DNA of 64,000 nucleotides from Bog-375 sp049587755. GTDB taxonomy: Bacteria; Acidobacteriota; Terriglobia; Bryobacterales; Bryobacteraceae. The notes beneath the pieces are model-generated. The model did no database searches. It had not been told where the DNA came from and saw only the letters and a list, made by a program, of their open reading frames with translations. Of the stretch, positions 19,571-27,535 are shown one piece after another. Every line of letters begins with the position of its first letter. Position 1 is the first letter of the stretch. Where the stretch lies: NCBI GenBank assembly GCA_049587755.1, contig JBAVEN010000071.1, positions 45,277 through 109,276 of the forward strand. Reading direction: 5' to 3'. A program made the position numbers and the translations under genes.

Positions 19571-19947
19571 GCTTTGCCTCCGTAAACCGCGTTAGGATCG
19601 TAGGTCCGCGGCTCCGCCACTTTCCATTCGCCGGAATCCAGGCGCCGGAAGAAGCAACTTTCGTAACCTTCATGGCAGACGCCGGGACCCATGGGCTCGA
19701 CTTTCACCAGCACCGCGTCGCAGTCGCAATCGGTGGCGATTTCTTTCACCAGCAACCGGTGGCCCGAGCTTTCTCCCTTCAGCCATAGCTTCTTCCGCGA
19801 CCGGCTCCAGAAGGTGGCGAAGCCGCTTTCCACCGTCTTGCGAAAAGCCTCCTCATTCATGAAGCCCACCATGAGCACACGTCCGCTCGAGTGGTCCTGG
19901 ATGACGGCGGTGATCAGGCCGCCGGATTTTTCGAAATCGAGATTCAT
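19567..19947 (-). CDS. hisI: Phosphoribosyl-AMP cyclohydrolase HisI
   Basis: The 126-residue zinc enzyme opens the adenine ring of phosphoribosyl-AMP. Signature segments are VLMVGFMNEEAF, TFWSRSRKKLWLKGE, the metal-binding TDCDCDAVLVKVE and CHEGYESCFFR. The start MNLDFEKSGG at 19947 lies just after the attenuator terminator; an in-frame upstream extension would read through that hairpin and is rejected. The protein lacks a C-terminal HisE domain, and no separate hisE is in the operon, so phosphoribosyl-ATP pyrophosphatase must be encoded elsewhere. Confidence 0.96.
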   Translation of the reverse strand: MNLDFEKSGGLITAVIQDHSSGRVLMVGFMNEEAFRKTVESGFATFWSRSRKKLWLKGESSGHRLLVKEIATDCDCDAVLVKVEPMGPGVCHEGYESCFFRRLDSGEWKVAEPRTYDPNAVYGGKA

Positions 19948-19950
19948 CGT

Positions 19951-19984
19951 AAAACAAAAAAAGCCCGCCGATTTTGCGGCGGGC
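19951..19984 (-). terminator. Attenuator terminator of the his operon
   Basis: On the minus strand an 8-base perfect stem GCCCGCCG/CGGCGGGC (19984-19977 and 19970-19963) encloses a 6-base loop. It is followed by seven T residues, a G and four more T. It lies between the His-rich leader peptide and hisI and has no upstream gene to terminate other than the leader. The upper strand of the stem can alternatively pair with CGGGCG at the end of the leader reading frame, which would give an antiterminator. Confidence 0.88.
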
Positions 19985-20010
19985 GTCCTTTCCATTCTGT
20001 CTAGTGGAAA

Positions 20011-20073
20011 TTATTGCAGCGCCCGTCGCGTGGAGCTGTGGTGATGATGCCGCGCGAGGGTGACGCTTGCCAT
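20011..20073 (-). CDS. His operon leader peptide (HisL-like)
   Basis: A 20-codon reading frame encodes MASVTLAR-HHHH-SSTRRALQ with four consecutive histidine codons. It ends 26 bases before an intrinsic terminator that precedes hisI. A run of four His codons just before a terminator in front of a histidine operon is the classical attenuation layout: stalling at His codons when charged tRNA-His is scarce frees the antiterminator. TCGCG before the His codons pairs with CGCGA after them, giving the expected 1:2 hairpin. A Shine-Dalgarno sequence is weak or absent. Confidence 0.82.
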   Translation of the reverse strand: MASVTLARHHHHSSTRRALQ

Positions 20074-20081
20074 AAGTCAGT

Positions 20082-20112
20082 AGTGTAGCACAGAGCCGCA
20101 CGGCCGCATCAA
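20082..20112 (-). promoter_or_regulatory. Probable promoter of the his operon leader
   Basis: On the minus strand TACACT (20087-20082) is preceded by TGC, giving an extended -10 (TGN-TACACT). TTGATG at 20112-20107 is a possible -35 with a rather long 19-base spacer. Transcription would start around 20075, directly at the leader peptide start codon. Confidence 0.45.
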
Positions 20113-20177
20113 CGCCGCTCTCGCAGTCCTTTCCGGTTTCTCTCCGCACCACACCAGCGAAGGAGCGATTTTGCGGT

Positions 20178-22562
20178 TCAGCTTGCCAGAACGACCCGAT
20201 TCGCGGACGGCTCGGGAGCGGCGGATTCGCCGGTTCGTACGCGGGCCACAACCGCCAGCGCGGCAAGATAGAACAGGCCTCCGATGATCATGGTTTCGAC
20301 CAGGCCCAGATAGATGGCCGAGACCAGGGCGGACACCGATCCAAGCACGCTGGCCGCTGCGTTGAGCGCCCAGGCCCAGCGGACCGAAGGCGCATGCCAC
20401 TGCTCCAGGCGGCGGAGACCACTGGGGAATGGCATGCCCATGACGAATCCCAGGGGAGCGATCAGCGCCACCGTAATCACCACCTTGAGCGGCAGCGGCA
20501 GCCAGACTAGCGCGGAAAGAAGCGAAGCCAGCGCCAAGGCAAGCAGCGCAGCCAGCATCGCCACGCAGCCCAAGGCCTTGATGAGGCGGCCCTCAAGGTG
20601 CGCCGTGAGGCGGCCCGCGGCCGCGCTGCCCAGCCCGCTGGAAACCAGCAAGGAAAAAATGACCACCGTGAGGGCGGGCGTGGGGTGGCCCAGGAAGAGC
20701 ACGAATCGCTGGATCAGCGCCACCTCGATGAGGATGTAGCCGGCGCCGATAAACAGGAAGTAGAGCAGGAATTTCAGCACGCCGGGGTGGCGCGGCAAGC
20801 GCGTGCCCAGCACCAGCGGCGGCAAAAGCAGAATCAGCAGCGTGGCGATGACGGAAATCAGCGCCAGCCCGAACAGCAGCGGCACCGCTTTGTTGACCTT
20901 GTAATCCGCCGTATCGTGAGACGCCGTTTTCAGGAATACGAGCAGGTCGCGCGGCTGCACGGTGTAAAAGAAGAAGGGCCGGTTGTCGGTAACGGGGCGG
21001 ATGTCGAAGACGAAGTCCCGTTCGAAGCCGGCCGGGTCGGAGGTGTGGAGCAGTTCGTAGAACGGATTGCGAATATCGCCGTCGGGCAGGTAGATGGCCT
21101 GCATGTTGGCGGCGGCGAACAAGGCGCGCGCGCGGCCGCAATCGGCGGCGCTGAGAGGTTTGCGGCTGATGATGGCGGTATCCTGCGCGCCCCATCCCTG
21201 AACCGAGCCGGCCCGGCCCACGATGACGTGCCGCCAGGCTTGGTTCTCGCCCAATTCGGACAGCGCCTCCCGGGCGAGCGAAATCAACCGCAGCGATTCG
21301 CGTGGCGGATCGAACCCCCAGCGGGTAAACGCCACCACGCCGTCGTCGGTAAGATGCTCGAGGTAATCGCGGAATGCATCCACCGTATAAAGATTGTTCT
21401 CCGAAAGCGCGAAGGCTCCGGCGGCAGTGGACGCCCAAGTATCGACCAGCGTCGCCTGCAGCACCTGATATTTGGCGGTGCTGCGGCGCACGAAGCTGCG
21501 GCCGTCTTCCACGTAAATGTGGACGTCGGGCCGCAGGTAGAGGCCGTGGCTGAGCCCCGGAAAGCGCTGCTGCATGATGGTGGTGGCGATGATGGGATTA
21601 ATCTCCACGCCCGTAATATCGTGACTGCCGTAAACCAGCGCGCGCGCCACATCCCAGCCGCCGCCGGGCCCGATAATCAAGGTCTTGCCGCCCGGCCGGA
21701 GCGCGTAAGGCAACGCCGGGCCTTGGTACATCAAGTCGTGACGTTGGCCGGCGGTGAGGTGGTCGAAATCGAAGTTGGCGATGTCGGTGGCGGCGTCGGC
21801 ATCGATGACAATGCTGTAGCGGCCTTCGCTCGAGCGATCTACCAGACCGATACGCGAAAAGACGTTCCAGTGCTGGAAGATTTCGTGCGAAATGGTCTGC
21901 CCCTTGGCGTGGCGAACGTCGATGACGTGATAGCGCTGATTTAGAATCAGAAACGCCACCAGCGCCAGCGCCAGCGCCACCGACCCCACGCGGCCGCGCA
22001 CCGAACCGGAGACGCTGTGCCAGATGGCGGCGGCGACGGCAAAGGTGATGGCCGCGCCCAGCACCGCGCTGACCCCCCCGAAGCCGTTGAGCAGCGGGTA
22101 CAGCAACAGGCATCCGCCTGCGGCGCCGATCAGGTCGAAAAAGTAGACCCGGTCGACGTGCGCGATGGTCTCGCCGATCGCCAGCGAAACGATGGCGCCG
22201 GAAACGAAAAACGGCAGCGAGGTGCTGAAATAGATCAGCGCCAGATCCCAATTGGTGGGGTTATTATTCTGCGCCAGCAGCACCACCAGCGCGCCCACCA
22301 CCAGCAGGCCGTTCAGCATGCTTAACCGGCCCAGGCTGGTCCACAGCGGTGCCTTCCAGCCCGCCACGATGTAAGAAAAAATGCCCCCGGTGCCAAGGCC
22401 GAACAGCGCGATCGAAATCGCCAGAAATGCGAAGTGGTAATAGAACACCACCGAAAAGATGCGCGTCAGCGAAAGCTCGAGCAGCAGTGTGGCCATGGTG
22501 GTCAAAGCGACACACAGGTAAACCTGAGGCCAGGGGATAGAGGCGCGTTTCAAAGGGTTCAA
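20178..22562 (-). CDS. Multi-pass membrane protein with a spermidine-synthase-like domain
   Basis: The 794-residue protein has three parts. About 6-7 membrane spans fill residues 15-210. A soluble Rossmann-fold domain (about 235-555) resembles spermidine synthases and methyltransferases: nucleotide motif IIGPGGGWDVARAL with ITGVEINPII, then VHIYVEDGRSFVR. A second membrane bundle occupies about 575-780. Such fused integral-membrane polyamine-synthase-like proteins occur in Acidobacteria and related phyla; their reaction is not established. The canonical SpeE active-site aspartate pattern is not evident (QATLVDTWAS occupies that place). The start is a TTG five bases after TACCAT, suggesting a leaderless mRNA. 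Confidence 0.75.
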   Translation of the reverse strand: MNPLKRASIPWPQVYLCVALTTMATLLLELSLTRIFSVVFYYHFAFLAISIALFGLGTGGIFSYIVAGWKAPLWTSLGRLSMLNGLLVVGALVVLLAQNNNPTNWDLALIYFSTSLPFFVSGAIVSLAIGETIAHVDRVYFFDLIGAAGGCLLLYPLLNGFGGVSAVLGAAITFAVAAAIWHSVSGSVRGRVGSVALALALVAFLILNQRYHVIDVRHAKGQTISHEIFQHWNVFSRIGLVDRSSEGRYSIVIDADAATDIANFDFDHLTAGQRHDLMYQGPALPYALRPGGKTLIIGPGGGWDVARALVYGSHDITGVEINPIIATTIMQQRFPGLSHGLYLRPDVHIYVEDGRSFVRRSTAKYQVLQATLVDTWASTAAGAFALSENNLYTVDAFRDYLEHLTDDGVVAFTRWGFDPPRESLRLISLAREALSELGENQAWRHVIVGRAGSVQGWGAQDTAIISRKPLSAADCGRARALFAAANMQAIYLPDGDIRNPFYELLHTSDPAGFERDFVFDIRPVTDNRPFFFYTVQPRDLLVFLKTASHDTADYKVNKAVPLLFGLALISVIATLLILLLPPLVLGTRLPRHPGVLKFLLYFLFIGAGYILIEVALIQRFVLFLGHPTPALTVVIFSLLVSSGLGSAAAGRLTAHLEGRLIKALGCVAMLAALLALALASLLSALVWLPLPLKVVITVALIAPLGFVMGMPFPSGLRRLEQWHAPSVRWAWALNAAASVLGSVSALVSAIYLGLVETMIIGGLFYLAALAVVARVRTGESAAPEPSANRVVLAS

Positions 22563-23036
22563 CTCTTATGGTAACGTGGCGCCGCGGCGCCAGTCAGCAC
22601 CGCGGCGTGAATGGGGTGTGCGACGCAGAAATGGCGAAACTCTCGATTCCCAGTGAATTGACATGAATCTGAGTGTAGGCGTACACAAAGCCTTGCTCTT
22701 AGGCTCTGTATCAGGGCATCGGCTTTAGCCGTGCCAATAGCATCGAGAAAAGCATGGGCTTCAGCCCCTGCGGACTCAAAAAGTCACAGTGGCTAAAGCC
22801 ATTGGCTGCCGATGTGTTGCGACACGGCTGAAGCCGTGCCCTGTTTGTCGGGGGCCTTCGGCCCGCGAAAGGCCATGAAAAACTGGCGGGTGGCGCCCCG
22901 CTCGGAAGCTCTTTGGCCGTTTCTGGCCCTCACGTGTTTTCAATGGCTTAGTTTGGTTTTTCAACCCTGATAGAAGGCCAGCCGCACGGTTTCCACATCC
23001 AGGTCGTGCACCGCGGCGTGATGCGTGAATGCTGCG
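22563..23036. repeat. Gene-free gap with a ladder of palindromes
   Basis: No gene is supported here. At least five short palindromes occur in a row: CGGCTTTAGCCG (22720-22731), GGGCTTCAGCCC (22756-22767), TGGCTAAAGCCA (22790-22801), CACGGCTGAAGCCGTG (22823-22838) and GGGCC-TTC-GGCCC (22852-22864). The first four share the core GGCT-NN-AGCC with different but self-complementary flanks. The left part (22563-22700) is probably the promoter region of the membrane protein on the minus strand. Confidence 0.8.
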
Positions 23037-24869
23037 TTATTGCACCTGGATGTTGGCGGCGTTGCTGGTGGTCGAATCCGGAAATGCCAGCGACACCTGA
23101 ACCGTGCCCGTGGGACACTCCTGCGGAACCGCCACGTTGATCTGGTACAGGCCGGCAAAACCGGGCGACAAGCCTGCATAAGCCACCGAATCAGGAGGGA
23201 CGGTGACTGGTACCACGATCCCTGCCGAGTTCACACTGAAAACCACCGTGGGCGTTGACGTCAACTGCGCTAGCGATGCAGGGGGACCTGGGGCGGGCTG
23301 GCCGGTTGCCACCGAGGGATTGGTGGGCCCGAGTCCGATCGCGTAAATGGTGAGCACATCGCCGCGCGAGGCCGGCTGGCTGATGAAGCCGGGAAACGTA
23401 ATGGTCGGCGGCAGGGGCAAGGTGTTGTACTGATTGCCCTGGGAGGCATCCACAATTGCACCGTAGCCCTGGGCAAGGAGCAGCAGGCGGGGCGCGCGCG
23501 ACGCCACGTTGACCGACACCGCGTTGCCCGGCTGGTTATTCGTCACCACCTGCACCAGGGCCGTTCCCGTGGGCGTATCCGTCGGCATCTGGAAATTGAT
23601 CTGGCCGTAAGAGGAGAAATACAGGGGTGCCTGCTCGCCATTGACGTAGACCGAAGCCCCGCCGAGCTGTGGCGCCAGTGGCGGCGCCGGTCCCACAGCC
23701 GGCTGTTGGAAGGAAAGCTGCTGGCCGAACAGCGCAATGACATCGCCCGGTGTCACCGTAAGGCCGCTCGAGCCGAAGACGGCATCGTCCACCACGCCGT
23801 TATAGAAAATGGTGGGCGCAGCGGCGGCCACCACCTGGAAGGTTATGGGAATTACGGTGGGACCGTTGGCCGCGTTGGAAGCGATCGTCACCGACCCGGT
23901 ATATGTGCTGGCCGAAAGGCCAGTCGTGTCGAAGGCGAGCAACACCGTGGTTCCGGAAACGGTCGCGGCGATCCCCGATCCCGACGCGGTCGCACCGGAA
24001 ATGGCCAGCGTTCCCAGTCCCGTATTGCTCAAGGTGACCGCGGCGTAGCCAACCGGCGCGCCGACCGCAAGCTGTTCGGTCACCTGGCTGGTAGAGGCCT
24101 GCGCGATGGGCTGCGTAGTGACGTTCATGGTCACCGCGATGGTTTTATTGTCGGCCGCAAAGGCAGAGCCGGAAGTCACCATGGAGCCGGTGTACGTGTT
24201 GCCGGCAGTATTGCTGGGCTGCGGGGTTATGTTGATCGCGTATGGGAGCGTGGTCTGGAAGCTGCCGGCGCCAGCCAGCGTGAGACTCAACCAATTCGCT
24301 TTATCCTGAGTCGTAGCTTTGCCCGTGAGGCAACCGTTGAGGTACGGGCAACTGGTAGTGCCGAGCGAAAACGGAACGGCGACGGTGCTGGCCTGCGCCG
24401 GCGGCGCCACGTACGGCGCCACGTAGACATTCACGCTCGACGGCACGGCGCCGCCGATGAGCACAGTGACCGTAATCGTTTGCGGCGCGTCCACCGTGTC
24501 GGACGAAGCCGTAACCGTGACGATGCCCGTATAGGGCGTCGCCGATGCCGCCAGCGACGCCGTGTTCAACGCAAAAACCAGCGGGATACACTGCGTGGGC
24601 GAGCCCGACGGGAGAACCACCATGCAGGAGACGGCTGCGCCGACGCTGGGCGTAATCCAGGCAACCGACGAGCTGACGGTGGGCGCAAGCGTGCCGCCGC
24701 CGATGTTATAGGCCATCACCGTCTGGTTCACCCCGTTGGCGCCGGGAGCGATCGAAAGCGGTCCAACGGTGGCGCTCGACAGGCGCAGCATCGGCGCAGC
24801 ATCGAGCACGCTGCATCCTCCAATTGCTACAAGAGAGAAAACGATTGAACGAACGAATTGCACACGCAT
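23037..24869 (-). CDS. Secreted protein with Solibacter-type C-terminal domain (TIGR03437-like)
   Basis: The 610-residue protein starts at MRVQFVRSIVFSLVAIGG, a signal peptide. Tandem beta-sandwich, Ig-like segments follow (about 27-370, e.g. VSSSVAWITPSVGA and YTGIVTVTASSDTVDAPQTI). Residues about 375-610 match the domain found in large paralogous families of Solibacter: IFYNGVVDDAVF, VTPGDVIALFGQQL, GASVYVNGEQAPLYFSSYGQ, IYAIGLGPTNP and GLYQINVAVPQ. Its function is unknown; adhesion or surface binding is a guess. The start is preferred over an upstream in-frame ATG because of the signal peptide and GGAAAGG ahead of it. The domain is the best taxonomic hint in the window. Confidence 0.85.
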   Translation of the reverse strand: MRVQFVRSIVFSLVAIGGCSVLDAAPMLRLSSATVGPLSIAPGANGVNQTVMAYNIGGGTLAPTVSSSVAWITPSVGAAVSCMVVLPSGSPTQCIPLVFALNTASLAASATPYTGIVTVTASSDTVDAPQTITVTVLIGGAVPSSVNVYVAPYVAPPAQASTVAVPFSLGTTSCPYLNGCLTGKATTQDKANWLSLTLAGAGSFQTTLPYAINITPQPSNTAGNTYTGSMVTSGSAFAADNKTIAVTMNVTTQPIAQASTSQVTEQLAVGAPVGYAAVTLSNTGLGTLAISGATASGSGIAATVSGTTVLLAFDTTGLSASTYTGSVTIASNAANGPTVIPITFQVVAAAAPTIFYNGVVDDAVFGSSGLTVTPGDVIALFGQQLSFQQPAVGPAPPLAPQLGGASVYVNGEQAPLYFSSYGQINFQMPTDTPTGTALVQVVTNNQPGNAVSVNVASRAPRLLLLAQGYGAIVDASQGNQYNTLPLPPTITFPGFISQPASRGDVLTIYAIGLGPTNPSVATGQPAPGPPASLAQLTSTPTVVFSVNSAGIVVPVTVPPDSVAYAGLSPGFAGLYQINVAVPQECPTGTVQVSLAFPDSTTSNAANIQVQ

Positions 24870-24897
24870 TCCAACACACCTTTCCTTTGTGCACGCA

Positions 24898-24927
24898 AAT
24901 ATAACCGACGCGGATGTAGCCGACGCG
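24898..24927. repeat. Tandem 15-base repeat upstream of the TIGR03437 gene
   Basis: Two adjacent 15-base units ending in CCGACGCG match at 12 of 15 positions. They lie 28 to 58 bases before the start codon on the minus strand and include an AT-rich TTATATTTG that could be a -10 region. This may be a regulatory repeat or chance. Confidence 0.45.
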
Positions 24928-24999
24928 AACGATGAGCAGGAACGTTGCCATTTGCGCCGCCCGCTAACTGGCCGGCCTACCATGGCGTGTTCCAATCCT

Positions 25000-25077
25000 A
25001 AGACCCGGAAACGGGTCTTTCCACTACAGCAACGGCCAAAAAAGTCACACGCAGTTTCGAAAGACTGTTTTTTGGCC
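25000..25077 (-). terminator. Two inverted repeats downstream of nuoA, probable terminator region
   Basis: AAGACCCG-GAAA-CGGGTCTT (25000-25019) is a perfect 8-base stem with a GAAA tetraloop. A second element pairs GGCCAAAAAA (25034-25043) with TTTTTTGGCC (25068-25077), 10 perfect bases around an inner imperfect stem. On the minus strand this second stem carries its own T-run. Both lie 95-172 bases after the nuoA stop and before the start of the next gene, so a terminator role for nuoA is likely. Confidence 0.6.
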
Positions 25078-25171
25078 TCGGGAATTCCGCGGGTAGCTGG
25101 CGGATTCCATCAGGACTATAGAAAGGCGGCGGCTTGCGCCGAGGCATGAAGGACCTCCCAGCGAACGCGCT

Positions 25172-25528
25172 TCAGACCCACTCCAATGCACCCTTTTTGT
25201 ATGCCCAAATATAGCCGACCACCAGAATCGCCAGGAACACCGCTACTTCCGCCACCCCGAACCAGCCCAACAAACTGTAACGCACGGCCCATGGGTACAG
25301 GAAAATGGTTTCCACGTCGAATATGACGAACAGGATGGCGACGATGTAGAACCGGACCGTGTAACGGCCCCGTGAATCCGTCGCCGCGCGGATGCCGCAT
25401 TCGTAGGCTTCGAGTTTGGTCACGGAGGGAGCCGACGGCCGGAGCAGCTTGGCCAGCCCGATGGCCACGACCGGAAATGCGATCGCCACTGCCAGGAAAA
25501 TGAGGATGGGAAGATAGCCGGCCGGCAT
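25172..25528 (-). CDS. nuoA: NADH-quinone oxidoreductase subunit A (NuoA)
   Basis: The 118-residue protein has three transmembrane helices. It carries the conserved loop YECGIRAATDSRGRYTVRFYIVAI (shown in part) and VIFDVETIFLYPWA, both diagnostic for the NuoA/ND3 subunit of respiratory complex I near the quinone site. ATG at 25528 gives the usual N-terminus (MPAGYLPILIFLAVAI). TATATT ends six bases before this ATG, suggesting a leaderless transcript. Unusually, nuoB and the other nuo genes do not follow; the next gene downstream is an unrelated secreted protein, and hairpins separate them. Confidence 0.93.
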   Translation of the reverse strand: MPAGYLPILIFLAVAIAFPVVAIGLAKLLRPSAPSVTKLEAYECGIRAATDSRGRYTVRFYIVAILFVIFDVETIFLYPWAVRYSLLGWFGVAEVAVFLAILVVGYIWAYKKGALEWV

Positions 25529-25702
25529 GGCCTCAATATAACACGCAGCGTGGCGCAGTCCCCCGGCCTGCGAACCTGTTACGGAATGCGCCCCCGCGGC
25601 CCGCAATACGAAATTGCTTGCCCTCTGCGAGAATAGACATGGCGACATTGTTGTTTGCGCCGCCGCCGCACTGCCTATGACTCTTTGCTTACGCAGGCAC
25701 CC

Positions 25703-27535
25703 GTGATCGAGCAGCCGCGCGACATCTATATGACGCTGCTCCAAGAGCGCCGGGCCTCCATCCTTGCGGGCGAAGGACTCGAGCGGCGGCTTGGCTTCTG
25801 GCGATTGGCCACAGTGGCAGTGGCGGGCGCGCTGGTGTGGGTGGCGCTCTCCAGCGCGCACATCACCATTCTCTGGACGCTGATTCCCGCGGCCCTATTC
25901 GTGGCGCTGATGGCGGTACATGCGCGCCGCACGCGAAAACTCGAGAAGCAGCGTCGCGCGGCGCGATTCTTCGAACGCGGCCTGTCGCGGCTGGATGGAA
26001 CCTGGCACGGCACCGGCAGCACCGGCGAGGCCTATCTGGACATGGCGCATCCTTATGCGCAGGATTTGGACCTGTTCGGTATTGGCTCCTTGTTCGAGTT
26101 GCTATCCACCGCCCGCACGCGCGCGGGCGAACAGACCCTGGCGCGCTGGCTGCTGGAGCCGGCGGACCCGCCGCTGGTGACGTCGCGCCAGGCGGCGGTG
26201 GAAGAGCTGCGGCCACGCCTCGATCTGCGTGAGGACCTGGCGGTGCTGGCCGAAGACGCCCGCACCGGTGTGGATGCGGATTCGCTCGCCGCCTGGGGCG
26301 AAGCGCCGCCGCGGCTCGGCGGGCGCGGTCTGCGGCTGGCGCTGTGGGCGTGCACGCTGCTGGGGATCAGCGGCGCGGCGGCCGGCGTGACGCTGCTGCT
26401 CAACCTCACCGGCAGCGTCGTGTTGGCGAGCGGCACCGGCCTGCTGCTGCGCGACCTCTTCCTGGCGACGCTCGCCATCAACGGCTGGTTTTACTATCGC
26501 CACCAGAAGCGTACAAACGAAGTCGTGGCGGCGGTGGATCGGGCGGCTCATGAGCTGGGACTCATCTCCGAGGTTCTGGCACTGCTGGAGCGGGAACAGT
26601 TCCAGGCGCCGCTGCTGGTTTCGCTCCGCCGTTCGCTTACTGCCCAAGGCGCGCCGCCTTCGCGCCGCCTGGCGCAGCTCAAACGCTTGGTCGAGTACCT
26701 GGATTCGCGCGACAACGTTTTCGTGCGCGTGGCGGAGATCTTCGTTTTGTGGACGCCCCACGTCGCGGCTCGGGTGGAACAATGGCGCCGCCGCTCGGGA
26801 CCGGCAGTGCGCCGATGGCTGTCGGCGGTGGGCGAAATCGAAGCACTGGCCTCGCTGGCCAGCCATGCCTTCGAGCATCCCCAGGATCCGTTCCCGGAGT
26901 TTATCCTAGAGTCGCCGCTGCTCGAGGCCGAAGAGATCGGCCATCCGCTGATCCCGGAATCGAAGCTGGTGCGCAACTCGGTGTCCTTGGGCGGCAGCCT
27001 GCGGCTGCTGGTGGTGAGCGGCTCGAATATGTCGGGCAAGAGCACGCTGCTGCGCACCCTGGGCGTCAACGCGGTGCTGGCGCAGGCGGGGGCCCCGGTG
27101 CGGGCGGCGCGGTTGCGGCTTTCGCCGCTGGCGGTGGGAGCGTCCATCCGCGTCAACGATTCGCTGCAGGGCGGCATTTCGCGCTTCTACGCCGAGATCC
27201 TGCGCCTGCGGCAAATCCTGGATCAGACCGCCGGCCCGCGCCCGGTGCTGTTTCTAATCGATGAATTCCTGCATGGCACCAATTCCCACGACCGGCGCAT
27301 TGGCGCCGAAGCACTGGTGCGCGGCCTGGTGGAGCGCGGGGCGATGGGCCTGATCACTACCCACGACCTGGCACTGGCCGGCATCGCCGACGCGCTCGAT
27401 GGGCGCGCAAGCAACGTCCACTTCGAAGACCGTATCGAGGATGGCAAAATCCATTTCGACTACCGTATGCAGCCGGGGGTGGTCCGCAAGAGCAACGCCA
27501 TCGAGCTGATGCGCTCCGTGGGGCTGGAGATTTGA
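25703..27535 (+). CDS. Membrane-associated MutS-family ATPase
   Basis: The 610-residue protein keeps the MutS core and ATPase regions but lacks the N-terminal mismatch-recognition domain. Two hydrophobic helix pairs lie at about 30-70 and 215-265. The ATPase has Walker A SGSNMSGKSTLLRTL, VGASIRVNDSLQGGISRFYAE, Walker B VLFLIDEFLHGTNS and signature-like ITTHDLALA. Homologues are annotated only as MutS-related, with no demonstrated mismatch-repair role; the predicted membrane spans make a role in canonical repair unlikely. GTG at 25703 is favoured by the conserved P-x-x-x-Y start (IEQPRDIYMTLL). It overlaps queG by four bases (TTGA). Confidence 0.78.
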   Translation: MIEQPRDIYMTLLQERRASILAGEGLERRLGFWRLATVAVAGALVWVALSSAHITILWTLIPAALFVALMAVHARRTRKLEKQRRAARFFERGLSRLDGTWHGTGSTGEAYLDMAHPYAQDLDLFGIGSLFELLSTARTRAGEQTLARWLLEPADPPLVTSRQAAVEELRPRLDLREDLAVLAEDARTGVDADSLAAWGEAPPRLGGRGLRLALWACTLLGISGAAAGVTLLLNLTGSVVLASGTGLLLRDLFLATLAINGWFYYRHQKRTNEVVAAVDRAAHELGLISEVLALLEREQFQAPLLVSLRRSLTAQGAPPSRRLAQLKRLVEYLDSRDNVFVRVAEIFVLWTPHVAARVEQWRRRSGPAVRRWLSAVGEIEALASLASHAFEHPQDPFPEFILESPLLEAEEIGHPLIPESKLVRNSVSLGGSLRLLVVSGSNMSGKSTLLRTLGVNAVLAQAGAPVRAARLRLSPLAVGASIRVNDSLQGGISRFYAEILRLRQILDQTAGPRPVLFLIDEFLHGTNSHDRRIGAEALVRGLVERGAMGLITTHDLALAGIADALDGRASNVHFEDRIEDGKIHFDYRMQPGVVRKSNAIELMRSVGLEI

